From: Methanohalophilus halophilus
GTDB lineage: Archaea > Halobacteriota > Methanosarcinia > Methanosarcinales > Methanosarcinaceae
DNA length: 64,000 nucleotides
NCBI RefSeq assembly: GCF_001889405.1
Contig: NZ_CP017921.1
Location: 1,750,057 to 1,814,056, forward strand
Reading direction: 5' to 3'
In this document: piece after piece, positions 1-11,886 of the stretch
Layout of the letters: the number at the start of each line of letters is the position of its first letter
Position numbering within the stretch: the stretch's first letter is position 1
Notes under the pieces: generated by a model
The model's database searches: none
What the model saw: only the letters and a program-made list of their open reading frames with translations
What the model was told of the DNA's origin: nothing
Made by a program: the position numbers and the translations under genes

Positions 1-247
1 ACATCAGCAGGTCAGCATAGGTCAGTTCCAGGGGATTATCCACCAGCCCATCCACCCGGAGGACATATTCATCCCTGTCTATATACTGGGCGCCCTTGAT
101 CATGAAATTACCCTGCTGGGAAATGGGTGTCAGGGACACACCTTCATACACCCTTGCCTCCCCCTCCATGTATGCAGATTCATTGATTGCAGGAGGCTCA
201 GATAGAGATACACAACCTGCTGTAATGATGGATACAAGAACAAACAT
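1..247 (-). CDS. Molybdopterin-dependent oxidoreductase lipoprotein (sulfite-oxidase fold), N-terminal part
   Basis: This gene runs off the left edge, so only about 82 N-terminal residues are visible. A hydrophobic N-terminus ends in a lipobox (IITAGC), so the product is probably a membrane-anchored extracytoplasmic lipoprotein. After a short linker comes YVLRVDGLVDNPLELTYADL, the typical opening of the Oxidored_molyb domain of YedY/sulfite-oxidase-like enzymes, which bind molybdopterin. The substrate cannot be inferred. The ATG at 247 has no ribosome-binding site and would give a signal peptide with no positive charge. A strong GGAGGGGG lies further upstream and points to an ATT codon at 265 (MIRSTLVMF...), giving the arginine a signal peptide needs. 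The family call rests on this fragment only. Confidence 0.7.
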   Translation of the reverse strand, partial: MFVLVSIITAGCVSLSEPPAINESAYMEGEARVYEGVSLTPISQQGNFMIKGAQYIDRDEYVLRVDGLVDNPLELTYADLLM

Positions 248-410
248 GACTAATGTGGACCTAATCGTTCCCCCTCCCGTAACCCATTAGGAGATTTTGT
301 TGATTATGTGAGATATAGATTTTGATTGAGGAAAATAGGATTAATACCTGCAACAAATCAGAATGATTTAAATATACCAAATTTTGAATAAAGCATCAGC
401 GGGGACATCA

Positions 411-1061
411 ATGCCAGTCGATGAAAATATCAAGAAGATTTTTGAGGAAATCGGTGACAAGACACTCATCTGTGTCACCAAGACTATTGAACCTGAAAGG
501 ATCAACGAAGCCATAGGAGCAGGAGCTGCCATAATCGGAGAGAACCGGGTTCAGGAATATGAAGATAAATGCGGGGAAATCCTGCCCTGTGAGACACATC
601 TGATAGGCCACCTGCAGACAAATAAAGTCAAAAAGGCCGTGGATTTTTTTGATGTTATCCAGTCAGTCGACTCCCTTAAAGTAATAAATAATATTGACAG
701 TAGAGCCGGCGATATTGATAAGATACAAAGAGTCTTCCTCCAGGTCAATATAGGCAACGAGCCACAGAAACATGGTTTCAGGCTGGACAGGATCGAAGAA
801 GCGATAAACGAAATCCGCTCCCTTAAAAATATCCGTGTGGAAGGCCTGATGTGCATCCCTCCTTTTGTCCCTCCCGAACAAACCCGTCCCTATTTCAGGA
901 AGATGAAAGCCCTTTTTGATGAGATAAAGCAGGAAAACCGGGGGAATATAGATATTCAGGAACTTTCAATGGGCATGTCCAATGACTACATGGTAGCCAT
1001 AGAGGAAGGGGCTACGATGGTGCGTGTGGGTTCGGCTATATTCGGGAAGCGAGAGTATTGA
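411..1061 (+). CDS. YggS/PLPBP family pyridoxal-phosphate homeostasis protein
   Basis: The 216-residue protein has all the family landmarks of the cytosolic PLP-binding protein YggS (PROSC/PLPBP): the PLP lysine in ICVTKT, then GENRVQEY, HLIGHLQTNKVKK, IQSVDS, and the C-terminal phosphate-binding LSMGMSNDY with VRVGSAIFGKR. Family members have no known catalytic activity; they buffer PLP and affect amino-acid homeostasis. The start is placed at ATG 411, preceded by GCGGGGAC. An in-frame TTG at 384 would add nine residues but has no ribosome-binding site. The gene stands alone, converging on the kinase remnant downstream. Confidence 0.9.
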   Translation: MPVDENIKKIFEEIGDKTLICVTKTIEPERINEAIGAGAAIIGENRVQEYEDKCGEILPCETHLIGHLQTNKVKKAVDFFDVIQSVDSLKVINNIDSRAGDIDKIQRVFLQVNIGNEPQKHGFRLDRIEEAINEIRSLKNIRVEGLMCIPPFVPPEQTRPYFRKMKALFDEIKQENRGNIDIQELSMGMSNDYMVAIEEGATMVRVGSAIFGKREY

Positions 1062-1106
1062 AGATATTATTTGGTGGACAAAGTGACTTCTTAATTCAAA
1101 TAAACC

Positions 1107-2597
1107 TTAAGTTGGAATGGTGAAAGTAAAAGTACTTCCATGTCCAACTTCACTTTTAACCCATATATCTCCACCATGCATTTCAACATATTCTTTTACC
1201 AAGGTCAGACCTAATCCAGTTCCTTCATATTCCTTTGAAGCCGAGGAATCAATTTGCTTGAAAGAGTCGAATATACTTCTTTGCTGTTTTTCTGATATAC
1301 CCATACCTGAATCGCTTACTGCTACTTGTAAATTATCATTAACGAATTTAATTTCAATGCAGATATTCCCATTTTCAGGAGTGAATTTGGCTGCATTACT
1401 GAGCAGATTATGCAAAATTTGAGTGAATTTGGATTTATCAGCTTTTATAAGCCGCCCAGGTTGTTGTACTTCGCATTCCAGAGATATGTTTTTTTCTTCA
1501 ACCAGCGGATATATTATCGGGCAGACTTCATCACAAATATCCGATATATCAAGTAATTCTGGGTAAAATTCCATTTTTCCATTTTGGATTTTTGATATGT
1601 CAAGTATATCATTAATTAATTCAAGGAGATGTTTACCACTATTCTGGATATTGGATAGATATTTGAGCTCTTTATTATCAAGATTATTTGCTTTATTTCT
1701 AGATAAAATTTGAGAAAAACCAATAATTGAATTGAGTGGTGTGCGCAATTCGTGGCTCATATTAGCAAGGAATTCAGATTTGGCTTTATTTGCATTTTCT
1801 GCAACGATTTTTCTCTGAATAAGTAAATTCTCTGCTTCTCTCCTTTTAGTTATGTTCCGAACAATTGCTAATACTGTTGTGTCTTCTTTTGGTACCATTC
1901 GAGATTCAAATATTTTTTTGTCCCCGTCCATCTCAATCTCATATTCATATACATGAATCTGTTTTTCATGAAGTGTTTTTTTAATGTTTTCCATCGTAAT
2001 AGATGCAATTTGAGCAGGAAATATGTTTTTTATGTTTTAATTTAGAAAAGCATTAGGTGAAAACAGTAAATCATTATCATCAGGTGCATTATAGTCTATG
2101 AAATTCCCTTTTGCATCCATTTCAAAAATTAAATCTGGCAAAGCTTTGTTGATAGATTCATTTCTTGCTTCACTTTTTTGTAGATTCTTATATGCCTTTT
2201 TTTGTAAAGTTATGTCACGACCTACACCTAGAACACATTTAATTCCTCTGTATTTTATTGGTGTAAGTGTTAGTTCAAGAGTTTTAATTTCATCATTTAC
2301 CAGATATGGTGTTTCTATGGTCCCACCAATTTCCCATAATCTAAAATGTTCTTCTAAATCCACACTTTCCTGATTTGGAGGTAAGAAATTACGAATATTC
2401 ATTTTTAACAGATCTTGAGGTTGGACATTAACAAATTTGCAAAAAGCATCATTTGCTTTTATGTAATTGCCCTGTATATCGATAACCGCAATAGGGTTTA
2501 AATTGTTTTGAAACAAGGCCTCATAAAATCGAGCATTATCGCCTGCTACGTACTCATCTTCATTATTTTCAATTGATGACTATGTATTAAATTTCAT
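1107..2597 (-). pseudogene. PAS-PAS histidine kinase interrupted by in-frame TAG and TAA
   Basis: One continuous reading frame of 497 codons encodes two PAS domains (about residues 28-145 and 147-235), then a HisKA box (FLANMSHELRTPLNSI) and an HATPase with N box (NLLSNAAKFTPENG), G1 (DSGMGI) and G2 (GTGLGLTLVKEY). Two stop codons interrupt it without any frame change: TAG at codon 6 (2582-2580) and TAA at codon 187 (2039-2037). The TAA falls in the second PAS domain where relatives read like GKNIxDIFP. The ATG at 2597 has AAGG 11 bases upstream. TAG might be read as pyrrolysine here, but TAA cannot, so a full-length kinase is unlikely. A kinase-only product could start at ATG 1994. No response regulator is nearby. 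Confidence 0.8.
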
Positions 2598-2817
2598 AAA
2601 TTTTACAACCTTGATGAAGACGTTAATTTCGCAAAGTACACATTAAAGATGCCTTATATACCTTTACATATATATTAAGCATATTATGTCTAATAATATT
2701 TTGCTCAGGCGTTGTGCAACCAGAAATGAAACCTAACCTTGAAACGAGAATACAAAATTTAGAAAATCAACTCGAATCACTACAGGAATCCCTATCAGAA
2801 ACCGACAAACACCGAAG

Positions 2818-2891
2818 TGGGCCCGCTGGAATTCGAATCCAGGATCTCCGCCGTGTGAAGGCGACGTCATAACCGGCTAGACTACGGGCCC
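2818..2891 (-). tRNA. tRNA-Val (anticodon CAC)
   Basis: The 74-base cloverleaf folds cleanly. The acceptor GGGCCCG pairs with CGGGCCC and the discriminator is A. The D arm is GTC/GAC with AGCCGGTTA in the loop. The anticodon stem is TCGCC/GGCGG around loop TTCACAC, which puts CAC at 34-36 (valine, GUG codons). The T arm is CTGGA-TTCGAAT-TCCAG. CCA is not encoded, and no intron is present. Confidence 0.93.
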
Positions 2892-3011
2892 GTAAAAGAT
2901 ATTCACTTAAGTGAACCACGATAAAATATAAGGTTTTCGACAAGTTAAAAATGGAAGTAAATGATTTTAGAGGGAGACAAAAAAGAAAATGTGTGGTGAC
3001 AGACACCACTT

Positions 3012-4247
3012 TTATTCAACGTACATCAATTTACCTTCTTCTCCGGGGTCGACCTGATACCTGGCATCAAGTTTCCATTCATAATTTCCATCATTCTCAC
3101 CGATTGCCCAGATGTCGTAATCCCAGTGTATCCTGTCACCATTTTCATCGAGCTTTGTCCAGCCGGTGACACCGAAGTACGTATCGGAAAGGGTATCCAT
3201 TGCCAGTTTTGTGCTTTCATCATTCTCAGGAACCGCATCGAGATCCACGAAAGTAGCCAGCCAGAGAGCATCATATGCAGCCAGTGCATAAGTTTCAGGA
3301 GCCCGTCCAAGTTCTTCCTCAATTCTGGATTCGACTACCTGATAGCGGTCGTTTTCTTCCTCATAACCATAAATTGGTGCCCTGAGATTGGTTGTTACAG
3401 CAAAGCTGGCAACTTCCTCTTCAAGCAACTTTTCATTAAGGGCCACACCATCACTACCATACCACCTGACATTTGATAGTGCAGGATATTCTCCAGCCAA
3501 TGCGAAGATTTCCGTAACCTCTTCATAAGAACACAGGAGCACTGCCACTGAATCCTCATTGGAATCTGATGTTGCAGAAATCACCTTTCCATTCAAGGCT
3601 TCAATTTCTGCGGAAAAATCCTCAGTTGCAGATTCGTAGCTTATTCCTTCCATTACTGTTCCATCAAAATGCTTTGCTGTTTCCTCACGAAGGCCATTGC
3701 CCCATGTATCATTCCTGTAAATTGGAATTACAGTATCAACTTTTTCTTCCTTCATCATTGTAGCCAGTACCATTCCCTGATTGCTGTCATCCGGCACAAG
3801 CCTGAAGAGGTTATCATCAGCTACAGCCAGAGAAGGAGCTGTGGAGGCAGTACTCAAAAGAACTATACCATTGTTTTCAGCATACTCCAGAACTGCTTCT
3901 GCATTGTTACTTGACTGTGGACCAATAACAATCTTTATACCCATCTCATCAAGTGATTTGAGTTGTTCCAGCGCTTTAGCCGGATTGTCCTCAGTATCCC
4001 TGATTATCACTTCTACATTCTTATCTGAGCCAAGCCCTGAAAAATAATTATTAATGTCCTTTCTTGACATCTCGAGAGCGGTCTGGCTTGCTACACCGAT
4101 AGAATCAAGGTCACCTGTTACTGGTAAAAGTGCACCTATGGTTATATCTGCCGATTCGGTGGCAGATTCTTCTGTCGATTCGGTACAACCCATTCCCAGA
4201 GTTGACAAAATTAAAATAGCTACTAAAAAACCTGTAAATTTTTTCAT
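3012..4247 (-). CDS. Branched-chain-amino-acid-type (LivK-like) ABC substrate-binding lipoprotein
   Basis: The 411-residue protein has a signal peptide ending in the lipobox LGMGC, so it is exported and lipid-anchored. It then shows the type I periplasmic-binding fold of the LivK/Peripla_BP_6 family: ITIGALLPVTGDLDSIG at the start of the mature domain, IGPQSSNNAEAVLEYAE, and SATEDFSAEI. The ligand could be an amino acid, a short amide or another small molecule. No LivHMGF permease or ATPase genes lie next to it, so it either feeds a transporter encoded elsewhere or acts as a receptor. It is transcribed towards the tRNA gene and diverges from the membrane-protein operon at 4451. Confidence 0.85.
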   Translation of the reverse strand: MKKFTGFLVAILILSTLGMGCTESTEESATESADITIGALLPVTGDLDSIGVASQTALEMSRKDINNYFSGLGSDKNVEVIIRDTEDNPAKALEQLKSLDEMGIKIVIGPQSSNNAEAVLEYAENNGIVLLSTASTAPSLAVADDNLFRLVPDDSNQGMVLATMMKEEKVDTVIPIYRNDTWGNGLREETAKHFDGTVMEGISYESATEDFSAEIEALNGKVISATSDSNEDSVAVLLCSYEEVTEIFALAGEYPALSNVRWYGSDGVALNEKLLEEEVASFAVTTNLRAPIYGYEEENDRYQVVESRIEEELGRAPETYALAAYDALWLATFVDLDAVPENDESTKLAMDTLSDTYFGVTGWTKLDENGDRIHWDYDIWAIGENDGNYEWKLDARYQVDPGEEGKLMYVE

Positions 4248-4450
4248 TAAATAATCGCCATGATAGTATATATATAAAACCTGTTTATATATTTATTTAG
4301 TTATTCAAAGTACAAATATATTAAAATGCATAAATATTATGCGCGATAATCAAATATACAATTAGGAAAAATGATAATAGTCAGGACCTTACTCCTGAAT
4401 AAAAAATAATCATATAACAGGTGTCATTAGTAGTAAGGGAGAAATGGATT
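4248..4450. promoter_or_regulatory. Divergent intergenic region with a 15-base dyad
   Basis: This AT-rich region separates the LivK-like gene from the operon starting at 4451 and must carry both promoters. It contains TATA-like tracts (around 4267-4276 and 4283-4296) and a perfect dyad, GCATAA-ATA-TTATGC, at 4328-4342, which could be an operator. No regulator is encoded beside it. The role of the dyad is inference. Confidence 0.3.
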
Positions 4451-4865
4451 ATGTTCGATAAAATATTACCACAACAAAAAAGCATGTCCACGAAATTAGG
4501 CGGGTTGCTTGTACTTATAGGAGAAACAATGTTCCTTTTTTCCTTGATGAACTTCCTGATGATCACCAGATTGCAATATTACAGCGAAGGCGATTCTTTC
4601 ATACGCACCCTGTTTCCTCACTATTTATTCTTTGTAATAGCCCTGTTCCTCGTAGCTTTTACCGGTATGTGGTTTGCCTATGTGTATATAATTCCCAGTA
4701 AGCAGAAATTCTCCCAACAGCAGGCAGTAAAGGATGCACGCAGCCCGATGTACAACCGTCTGATAGAAGTACATGAAGACCTCAAAGGCATTGACAGTAA
4801 ATTGCAGGACCTATCGGACAGGCTTGATGAACTTGAAAAAAACCAGCGTCCGGGAAAAGAAAGAA

Positions 4866-4876
<11 letters not shown>
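4451..4876 (+). CDS. Two-helix membrane protein with coiled-coil tail (unknown)
   Basis: I do not recognise this 141-residue protein. It has two predicted transmembrane helices (about residues 18-40 and 56-84), followed by a charged cytoplasmic tail with heptad character (residues 93-137, LIEVHEDLKGIDSKLQDL). The start is ATG 4451 because AAGGGAG lies 8 bases upstream; an in-frame GTG at 4421 has no such signal. The gene overlaps the metallophosphoesterase gene by 11 bases, so the two are translated from one message. It may tether or regulate the DNA/RNA enzymes encoded downstream, but nothing in the sequence proves this. Confidence 0.7.
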
Positions 4877-8527
<3,651 letters not shown>

Positions 8528-8588
8528 TGAAGACTGCATTTTGTTTCCTTCCAAAAACTAAAATACATTACAAACTGTTATTCTTATC

Positions 8589-10013
8589 ATGAGCTCAACT
8601 ATTGAAGATTTAGTCCAGTCATTAAATCCCAAACAACAAGGTTATGTGAACCTCGAATTGCCCGACCCTACCAACGGTGAATACCTGCTTACGGTTTTCA
8701 GACTCGTGCCCGGCGGGGAAATGAATATGTTACAGGCAGCTGCTGAAATCGCAGCGGAATCATCAACGGGTACGAATTTCAGGGTAAATACCGAGACTAA
8801 GTTTTCAAAGGTAATGAATGCCCTGGTCTACCAGATGGACCTGGAAAGGGAACTTGTGTGGATAGCCTACCCCTGGAGACTTTTTGACAGGGGAGGCAAT
8901 GTACAGAACATCCTGACCTACATCGTGGGAAACGTCCTGGGAATGAAAGAGATATCAGCCCTCAAACTGCTGGATGTCTGGTTTCCTCCCTCAATGCTTG
9001 AACAATATGACGGGCCCGGTTTCACAGTCGATGACATGCGCAGTTATCTCGGAGTTTACGACAGGCCTATTCTCGGTACCATCGTCAAACCCAAGATGGG
9101 GTTGACTTCTGCCGAATATGCCGAAGTCTGTTATGACTTCTGGGCAGGCGGCGGGGATTTTGTCAAGAATGACGAACCACAGGCCAATCAGGACTTCTGT
9201 CCCTACGACAAGATGGTAAAGCACGTTAAAGAAGCCATGGACAAGGCCGTAAAGGAAACCGGGAAGAAAAAGGTGCATTCATTCAACGTCTCGGCACCGG
9301 ACTTTGACACCATGATCCAGCGCTGCGAAATGGTCAGGAATGCAGGATTTGAGCCCGGAAGTTACGCTTTCCTCATCGACGGCATTACCGCCGGTTGGAT
9401 GGCTATCCAGACCATCAGGAGGAGGTATCCCGATGTTTTCCTGCATTTCCACAGGGCTGCCCACGGTGCTTTCACACGCCCGGAAAATCCTATTGGTTTT
9501 TCCGTGCTGGTCCTGTCTAAATTCGCACGTCTGGCAGGTGCTTCCGGAATCCACACGGGTACCGCAGGAGTTGGAAAAATGAAAGGAACTCCTGAGGAAG
9601 ACGTTGTTGCAGCCCACGGTATACAGTACCTGAGTTCACACGGTCATTTCTTCGACCAGAGCTGGGCCAAGATCATGGAAACGGATAAGGATGCCATAGA
9701 ACTTGCGAATGAAGACATAGCCCATCATGTCATCCTGGAAAAAGACAGCTGGAGAGGTATGAAAAAATGTTGTCCCATTGTTTCCGGAGGACTGAACCCC
9801 GTCAGGCTGAAGCCCTTCATCGATGTAATGGGTAACGTTGATTTCATCACGACCATGGGATCAGGAGTACATGCCCATCCGGAAGGAACCAGATCAGGAG
9901 CAAAGGCACTGGTACAGGCATGTGATGCCTATCTGCAGGGAATTGATATCAAGGATTATGCCAAAAATCACAGGGAACTTGCCCAGGCTATTGAATTTTT
10001 CCCGAAAAAATGA
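8589..10013 (+). CDS. rbcL: Ribulose-1,5-bisphosphate carboxylase/oxygenase, form II/III
   Basis: This 474-residue large subunit keeps every active-site element I can check: TIVKPKMGL (the two catalytic lysines), FVKNDE (carbamylated lysine and Mg ligands), HFHRAAHGAF, GIHTGTAGVGKM, IVSGGLNP and TTMGSGVHAHP. Its length and an extra segment at about residues 360-393 match the form II/III enzyme of Methanococcoides burtonii, where an assembly-domain insertion shapes the oligomer. In archaea it fixes CO2 on ribulose bisphosphate derived from AMP or nucleosides, giving 3-phosphoglycerate. No AMP phosphorylase, ribose-1,5-bisphosphate isomerase or small subunit is adjacent. ATG 8589 has no clear ribosome-binding site, so the message may be leaderless. 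Confidence 0.96.
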   Translation: MSSTIEDLVQSLNPKQQGYVNLELPDPTNGEYLLTVFRLVPGGEMNMLQAAAEIAAESSTGTNFRVNTETKFSKVMNALVYQMDLERELVWIAYPWRLFDRGGNVQNILTYIVGNVLGMKEISALKLLDVWFPPSMLEQYDGPGFTVDDMRSYLGVYDRPILGTIVKPKMGLTSAEYAEVCYDFWAGGGDFVKNDEPQANQDFCPYDKMVKHVKEAMDKAVKETGKKKVHSFNVSAPDFDTMIQRCEMVRNAGFEPGSYAFLIDGITAGWMAIQTIRRRYPDVFLHFHRAAHGAFTRPENPIGFSVLVLSKFARLAGASGIHTGTAGVGKMKGTPEEDVVAAHGIQYLSSHGHFFDQSWAKIMETDKDAIELANEDIAHHVILEKDSWRGMKKCCPIVSGGLNPVRLKPFIDVMGNVDFITTMGSGVHAHPEGTRSGAKALVQACDAYLQGIDIKDYAKNHRELAQAIEFFPKK

Positions 10014-10103
10014 GATCATAGAATTGAAAAGGCCTTCCTGTGCGTGCAATTGCTGCGGGCCGATAAATTGCGGCTTCGCAGCAAATTGCTAAAAATAAAA
10101 AGA

Positions 10104-11336
10104 TCAACCGTACTTATTCATGTAATTTTTATAGGCCCGGATATATTCGGCATGGGGCCAGATCAAAGGAATAGTGACATACGCAAGTCCATCCTTCCAC
10201 TTGGGGTGAGCACGGACATGTTCTATCATCTTCATCTTGCTGTCCCTGAGAATTTTGGCATTGGTATAATCCTCCAGCCACATCTCAAACCGTTCTATGG
10301 TTGATATATGTTCAGGTAACTGGTACTCATGAGCCATATCAACCACCCATCCCAGGTACATTTCCGCCATTTCTTTTTTATCAATATTTATGAAATGGTT
10401 TGCAAGTTCACAGGTAAAATGGCACCATGGACCATAGCCACCATTATTCCGATCCCAGTGTTCAGGGTAACGGTTGAGGCCGCCAATTTCCTTATCCCAT
10501 AAATTATCGTGGATTCTTTTTACAGTAGACTTTATCTTAACATCCGAGTCCGGAAGGAGACCAAAGTAAGCAGGTGCATATTCCACAGCATCCACATCAA
10601 TAACACTGGAGGCAAATGCATCATACCCTATTGGATTACTGCTCTTATCCTTCACACGGATACATTTTATAAAGGAACGCCTGCGTGGACTGTAGAGACG
10701 TGTCATGATGGCATTCCTGACCTTTCCTCCTTCTTCCTTCCACTTTGAGACGTCCTTACCCAAAGCTTCCCCCATCTTCACAGCTTCCAGTACACCCGCA
10801 CAGCATGCACAGTTGGCATAAATCTCAAAACCATGCTCATAAGCAGGATATTCATGAATACTGTTCACTGTATGGATAAGATCAACTTCTTCATTTTTAT
10901 TCATCAGGATAAAATCGACTGCCTTTTCGACAACAGGCCAGTATTCTTCGATGAACTTCTTATCAGCCATCTTATCAAAAAATGAGCCACCTGTGGCCTC
11001 GAAATACTTCCCAAGCGCATAAAGGATAAGACCGTTTCCGTCTATCTGCAAATCCTTGTAACTTGCATCATTGCCGTCTATATCATACCGCTGGGAAAAT
11101 TCACCCAGGGGCTTTTGGGCATTCAACATAAATTCGAGCCCTTTGCGAGCCTGATCCATCAGGTCAGCATCTATTGCACCAAGGATATCCATCGAATGAT
11201 CCCTGGGATAAATAAAAGGATATCTTGTGCCGGGAGGACTTGCATAAAATCCACCCTTTTCATGCTGATTTTTACTAAGAATGTTGACACTGTTTTCATA
11301 AAGCCTGTGGGCTTCCAGATAATTCAATAGGATCAC
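10104..11336 (-). CDS. GH15-like glycoside hydrolase ((alpha/alpha)6 barrel)
   Basis: The 410-residue cytosolic protein resembles the catalytic barrel of glucoamylase/trehalase-type GH15 enzymes: YPFIYPRDHSMDI near the N-terminus, DLQIDGNGLILYAL, and a C-terminal GYGPWCHFTCELA with YIRAY. It has no signal peptide. Its operon partner is a mannosyl- or glucosyl-3-phosphoglycerate phosphatase homologue, so hydrolysis of the solute glucosylglycerate or mannosylglycerate is an attractive role, but this is inference. GTG 11336 overlaps the upstream stop. A TTG at 11327, just after AGAGGAGTGATC, is an equally good start. Confidence 0.75.
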   Translation of the reverse strand: MILLNYLEAHRLYENSVNILSKNQHEKGGFYASPPGTRYPFIYPRDHSMDILGAIDADLMDQARKGLEFMLNAQKPLGEFSQRYDIDGNDASYKDLQIDGNGLILYALGKYFEATGGSFFDKMADKKFIEEYWPVVEKAVDFILMNKNEEVDLIHTVNSIHEYPAYEHGFEIYANCACCAGVLEAVKMGEALGKDVSKWKEEGGKVRNAIMTRLYSPRRRSFIKCIRVKDKSSNPIGYDAFASSVIDVDAVEYAPAYFGLLPDSDVKIKSTVKRIHDNLWDKEIGGLNRYPEHWDRNNGGYGPWCHFTCELANHFINIDKKEMAEMYLGWVVDMAHEYQLPEHISTIERFEMWLEDYTNAKILRDSKMKMIEHVRAHPKWKDGLAYVTIPLIWPHAEYIRAYKNYMNKYG

Positions 11337-11863
11337 TCCTCTTCAGGATATTCGATTTTAAATACGGAAAACGATTTATCAAGATAGCTGGAAACTTCAT
11401 CCTTTGAGATGCCGGACCTTGCAATAGCCTGCTCATTATATTCTTTTACTTTACTTACAGGTGATTTACTACCCAGATTAAGGAGTTTGGCGCCTGCCAG
11501 CTCAGCACGTTTTTTACTATAACTATGATGCAATATACCCACGGCACTGGAAAGTGCCGGATAGTCCCAGCCTTCTTCAGATTGGTGCTTCTGATTCTTG
11601 ACAAAATCAATTAGTTGCTGGTATTCTTCTGGTCTTTCCCCATATATTTCTATAAACTCGACAAGATCATTGCCAAATGGGCATACAGGCAAATAGTTTA
11701 TATTGTCATCCCTTGCACCCTCAAATCCGGGACCTTCAATCTCAGCAAGCCTATTACCAATAGATTCAATCCAGTGGTAAGTCTTTTCCGGCCCTACCAT
11801 ATCCACCATTTCTATAATGCCCACAAGAAAAGCCTTGGGAAGCATATTTTCAAGTCGTATCAC
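11333..11863 (-). CDS. Conserved protein of unknown function in sugar-glycerate operon
   Basis: I do not recognise a characterised family in this 176-residue soluble protein. A single cysteine sits in the motif LPVCPFGNDL, in a half that is otherwise helical (FLVGIIEMVDMVGPEKTYHWIESI). The C-terminal half contains an alanine/leucine-rich helix followed by a repeat-like acidic tail. The CPFG element recalls small heme- or metal-binding regulators, but the match is too weak to claim. The start is GTG 11863, preceded by AAGGGGGA. It lies 23 bases after the phosphatase gene and overlaps the GH15-like gene by four bases, so it is part of that operon. Confidence 0.75.
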   Translation of the reverse strand: MIRLENMLPKAFLVGIIEMVDMVGPEKTYHWIESIGNRLAEIEGPGFEGARDDNINYLPVCPFGNDLVEFIEIYGERPEEYQQLIDFVKNQKHQSEEGWDYPALSSAVGILHHSYSKKRAELAGAKLLNLGSKSPVSKVKEYNEQAIARSGISKDEVSSYLDKSFSVFKIEYPEEE

Positions 11864-11886
11864 AATAATTCCCCCTTATTTTAAGA

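Noticed and set aside
2726-2872. A 48-codon plus-strand frame (MKPNLETRIQNLENQ...) that runs antisense into the tRNA-Val gene
   Set aside because: Its second half is simply the complement of the tRNA, and the first half alone is too short to judge. It may be a relic of a gene start displaced beside the tRNA.
2767-3009. An 80-codon minus-strand frame across the tRNA gene
   Set aside because: It is read through the tRNA in an arbitrary frame, and its composition is unlike real neighbours.
10014-10103. Imperfect hairpin region after RuBisCO (repeated GCAATTTG-like pieces), considered as a terminator
   Set aside because: The stem has at least two mismatches and no T-run follows on the plus strand.
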